Assembly (NCBI GenBank): GCA_903844815.1
Contig: CAIMVD010000210.1
Location: 1-53,696, forward strand
Direction of reading: 5' to 3'
DNA length: 53,696 bases
From: an uncultured Bacteroidota bacterium
GTDB taxonomy: Bacteria > Bacteroidota > Bacteroidia > Bacteroidales > VadinHA17
Shown here: piece by piece, positions 53,447 through 53,696 of the stretch
Position numbering within the stretch: position 1 is the stretch's first letter
Layout of the letters: every line of letters begins with the position of its first letter
Program-made: the position numbers and the translations under genes
The notes under the pieces: model-generated
Told to the model about the DNA's origin: nothing
Database searches by the model: none
The model's input: the letters and a program-made list of their open reading frames with translations, nothing else

Positions 53447-53696
53447 TCAGAGGAAAAACGCTTCATCAATCTTAATCCCTGCTTCTTCTATCAATCTCCT
53501 GTATTCAATATCAAAGCTCTCTTTCAGGTGGTGCTGCTGCTGATTCCTGATATATTCTATAAGCACGTCAAGATCCCTGAACGAGCAGGTAAAACTTGCA
53601 TAACCATCGGACCATCCTTCGAAATCCGGAAATAATTCTTCTTCTTTCATCCACCTCGAGGTAGAGGTTTTAATTTCCCTGGTAAAATCCGCCGGA
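53447..53696 (-). CDS. REP-associated tyrosine transposase / IS200-like transposase, C-terminal part (continues past the window edge)
   Basis: The visible 82 codons run off the right edge in frame (ADFTREIKTSTSRWMKEEE...). They match the end of Y1_Tnp/RAYT proteins common in Bacteroidota: the EIK.STS.W basic segment, LFPDFEGWSDGYASFTCSF, then the helix LIEYIRNQQQHH that in this family carries the nucleophilic Tyr, and the tail RRLIEEAGIKIDEAFFL. The first internal ATG (53650) is not the true start. The N-terminal HUH motif lies outside the window, so activity cannot be judged. Confidence 0.88.
   Translation of the reverse strand, partial: PADFTREIKTSTSRWMKEEELFPDFEGWSDGYASFTCSFRDLDVLIEYIRNQQQHHLKESFDIEYRRLIEEAGIKIDEAFFL

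Overview
The window is about 54 kb of a Bacteroidota chromosome, most likely a Bacteroidales-type environmental genome. Evidence for this: a 781-residue secreted protein with a BACON-like domain and a type IX secretion C-terminal signal; remnants of a TonB-dependent receptor/DUF4249 pair; Bacteroidota-style -7 boxes (TAnnTTTG) before many genes and few Shine-Dalgarno sequences; GH20 and GH16 genes; and the conserved DUF177-rpmF-plsX-fabH block. Base composition is moderate to low GC. Almost everything is ordinary chromosomal gene content. There is no phage, CRISPR array or complete insertion sequence.

Layout. 0.3-8.2 kb: a small membrane protein, then a trehalose module (GH15 hydrolase on the minus strand; otsB and a membrane-anchored otsA on the plus strand), an alkaline phosphatase lipoprotein and a PH-like membrane protein. 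8.2-11.1 kb (minus): NlpC/P60 hydrolase, DMT exporter, CNNM/CBS protein. 11.4-14.4 kb is a scar-like accessory patch: a TonB-receptor N-terminus collapsed onto a truncated DUF4249 gene, a dispersed hairpin repeat, the 3' half of a tRNA-Lys, and a repeat-rich GH16-fold protein whose two catalytic glutamates are both histidine. 14.6-16.8 kb: GH20-like enzyme. 17.0-22.5 kb: an operon of LolA-like carrier, two FtsX-type permeases, an ATPase and a predicted outer-membrane barrel, which reads as a complete envelope export line. 22.6-27.8 kb: an ICMT-like methyltransferase, a YugP-like peptidase, yidD, and a minus-strand LiaF-like/LytS/LytTR signalling operon.

28.0-41.1 kb is the core-metabolism block: DUF177, rpmF, plsX, fabH, bactofilin, then a complete F-type ATP synthase operon (atpZ/I-like, unknown, B, E, F, H, A, G, D, C). 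A polyprenyl synthetase sits between atpG and atpD, a strong hairpin between atpE and atpF, and an aromatic amino acid decarboxylase-type gene directly after atpC. 41.1-53.7 kb: a metallopeptidase/TolB-propeller/barrel protein, a DUF2723 (TMEM260-like) glycosyltransferase, a Cys-rich lipoprotein, ettA, a T9SS-exported Asp-box propeller protein, a SHOCT-like microprotein, and at the right edge a RAYT/IS200-type transposase C-terminus flanked by a 185-bp nested palindrome.

Six dispersed intergenic hairpin repeats built from short CTCTGTG, CCTTCGTG or CCGTG units punctuate the window. The most notable items are the GH16-fold protein with an HxDxxH site, the LolA/ABC/barrel operon, the HAMP-tethered trehalose-6-phosphate synthase, the tRNA-Lys scar, the repeat family, and three genes whose -7 box lies exactly 4 nt before ATG, suggesting leaderless mRNAs. 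No system here can be proven new from sequence alone.
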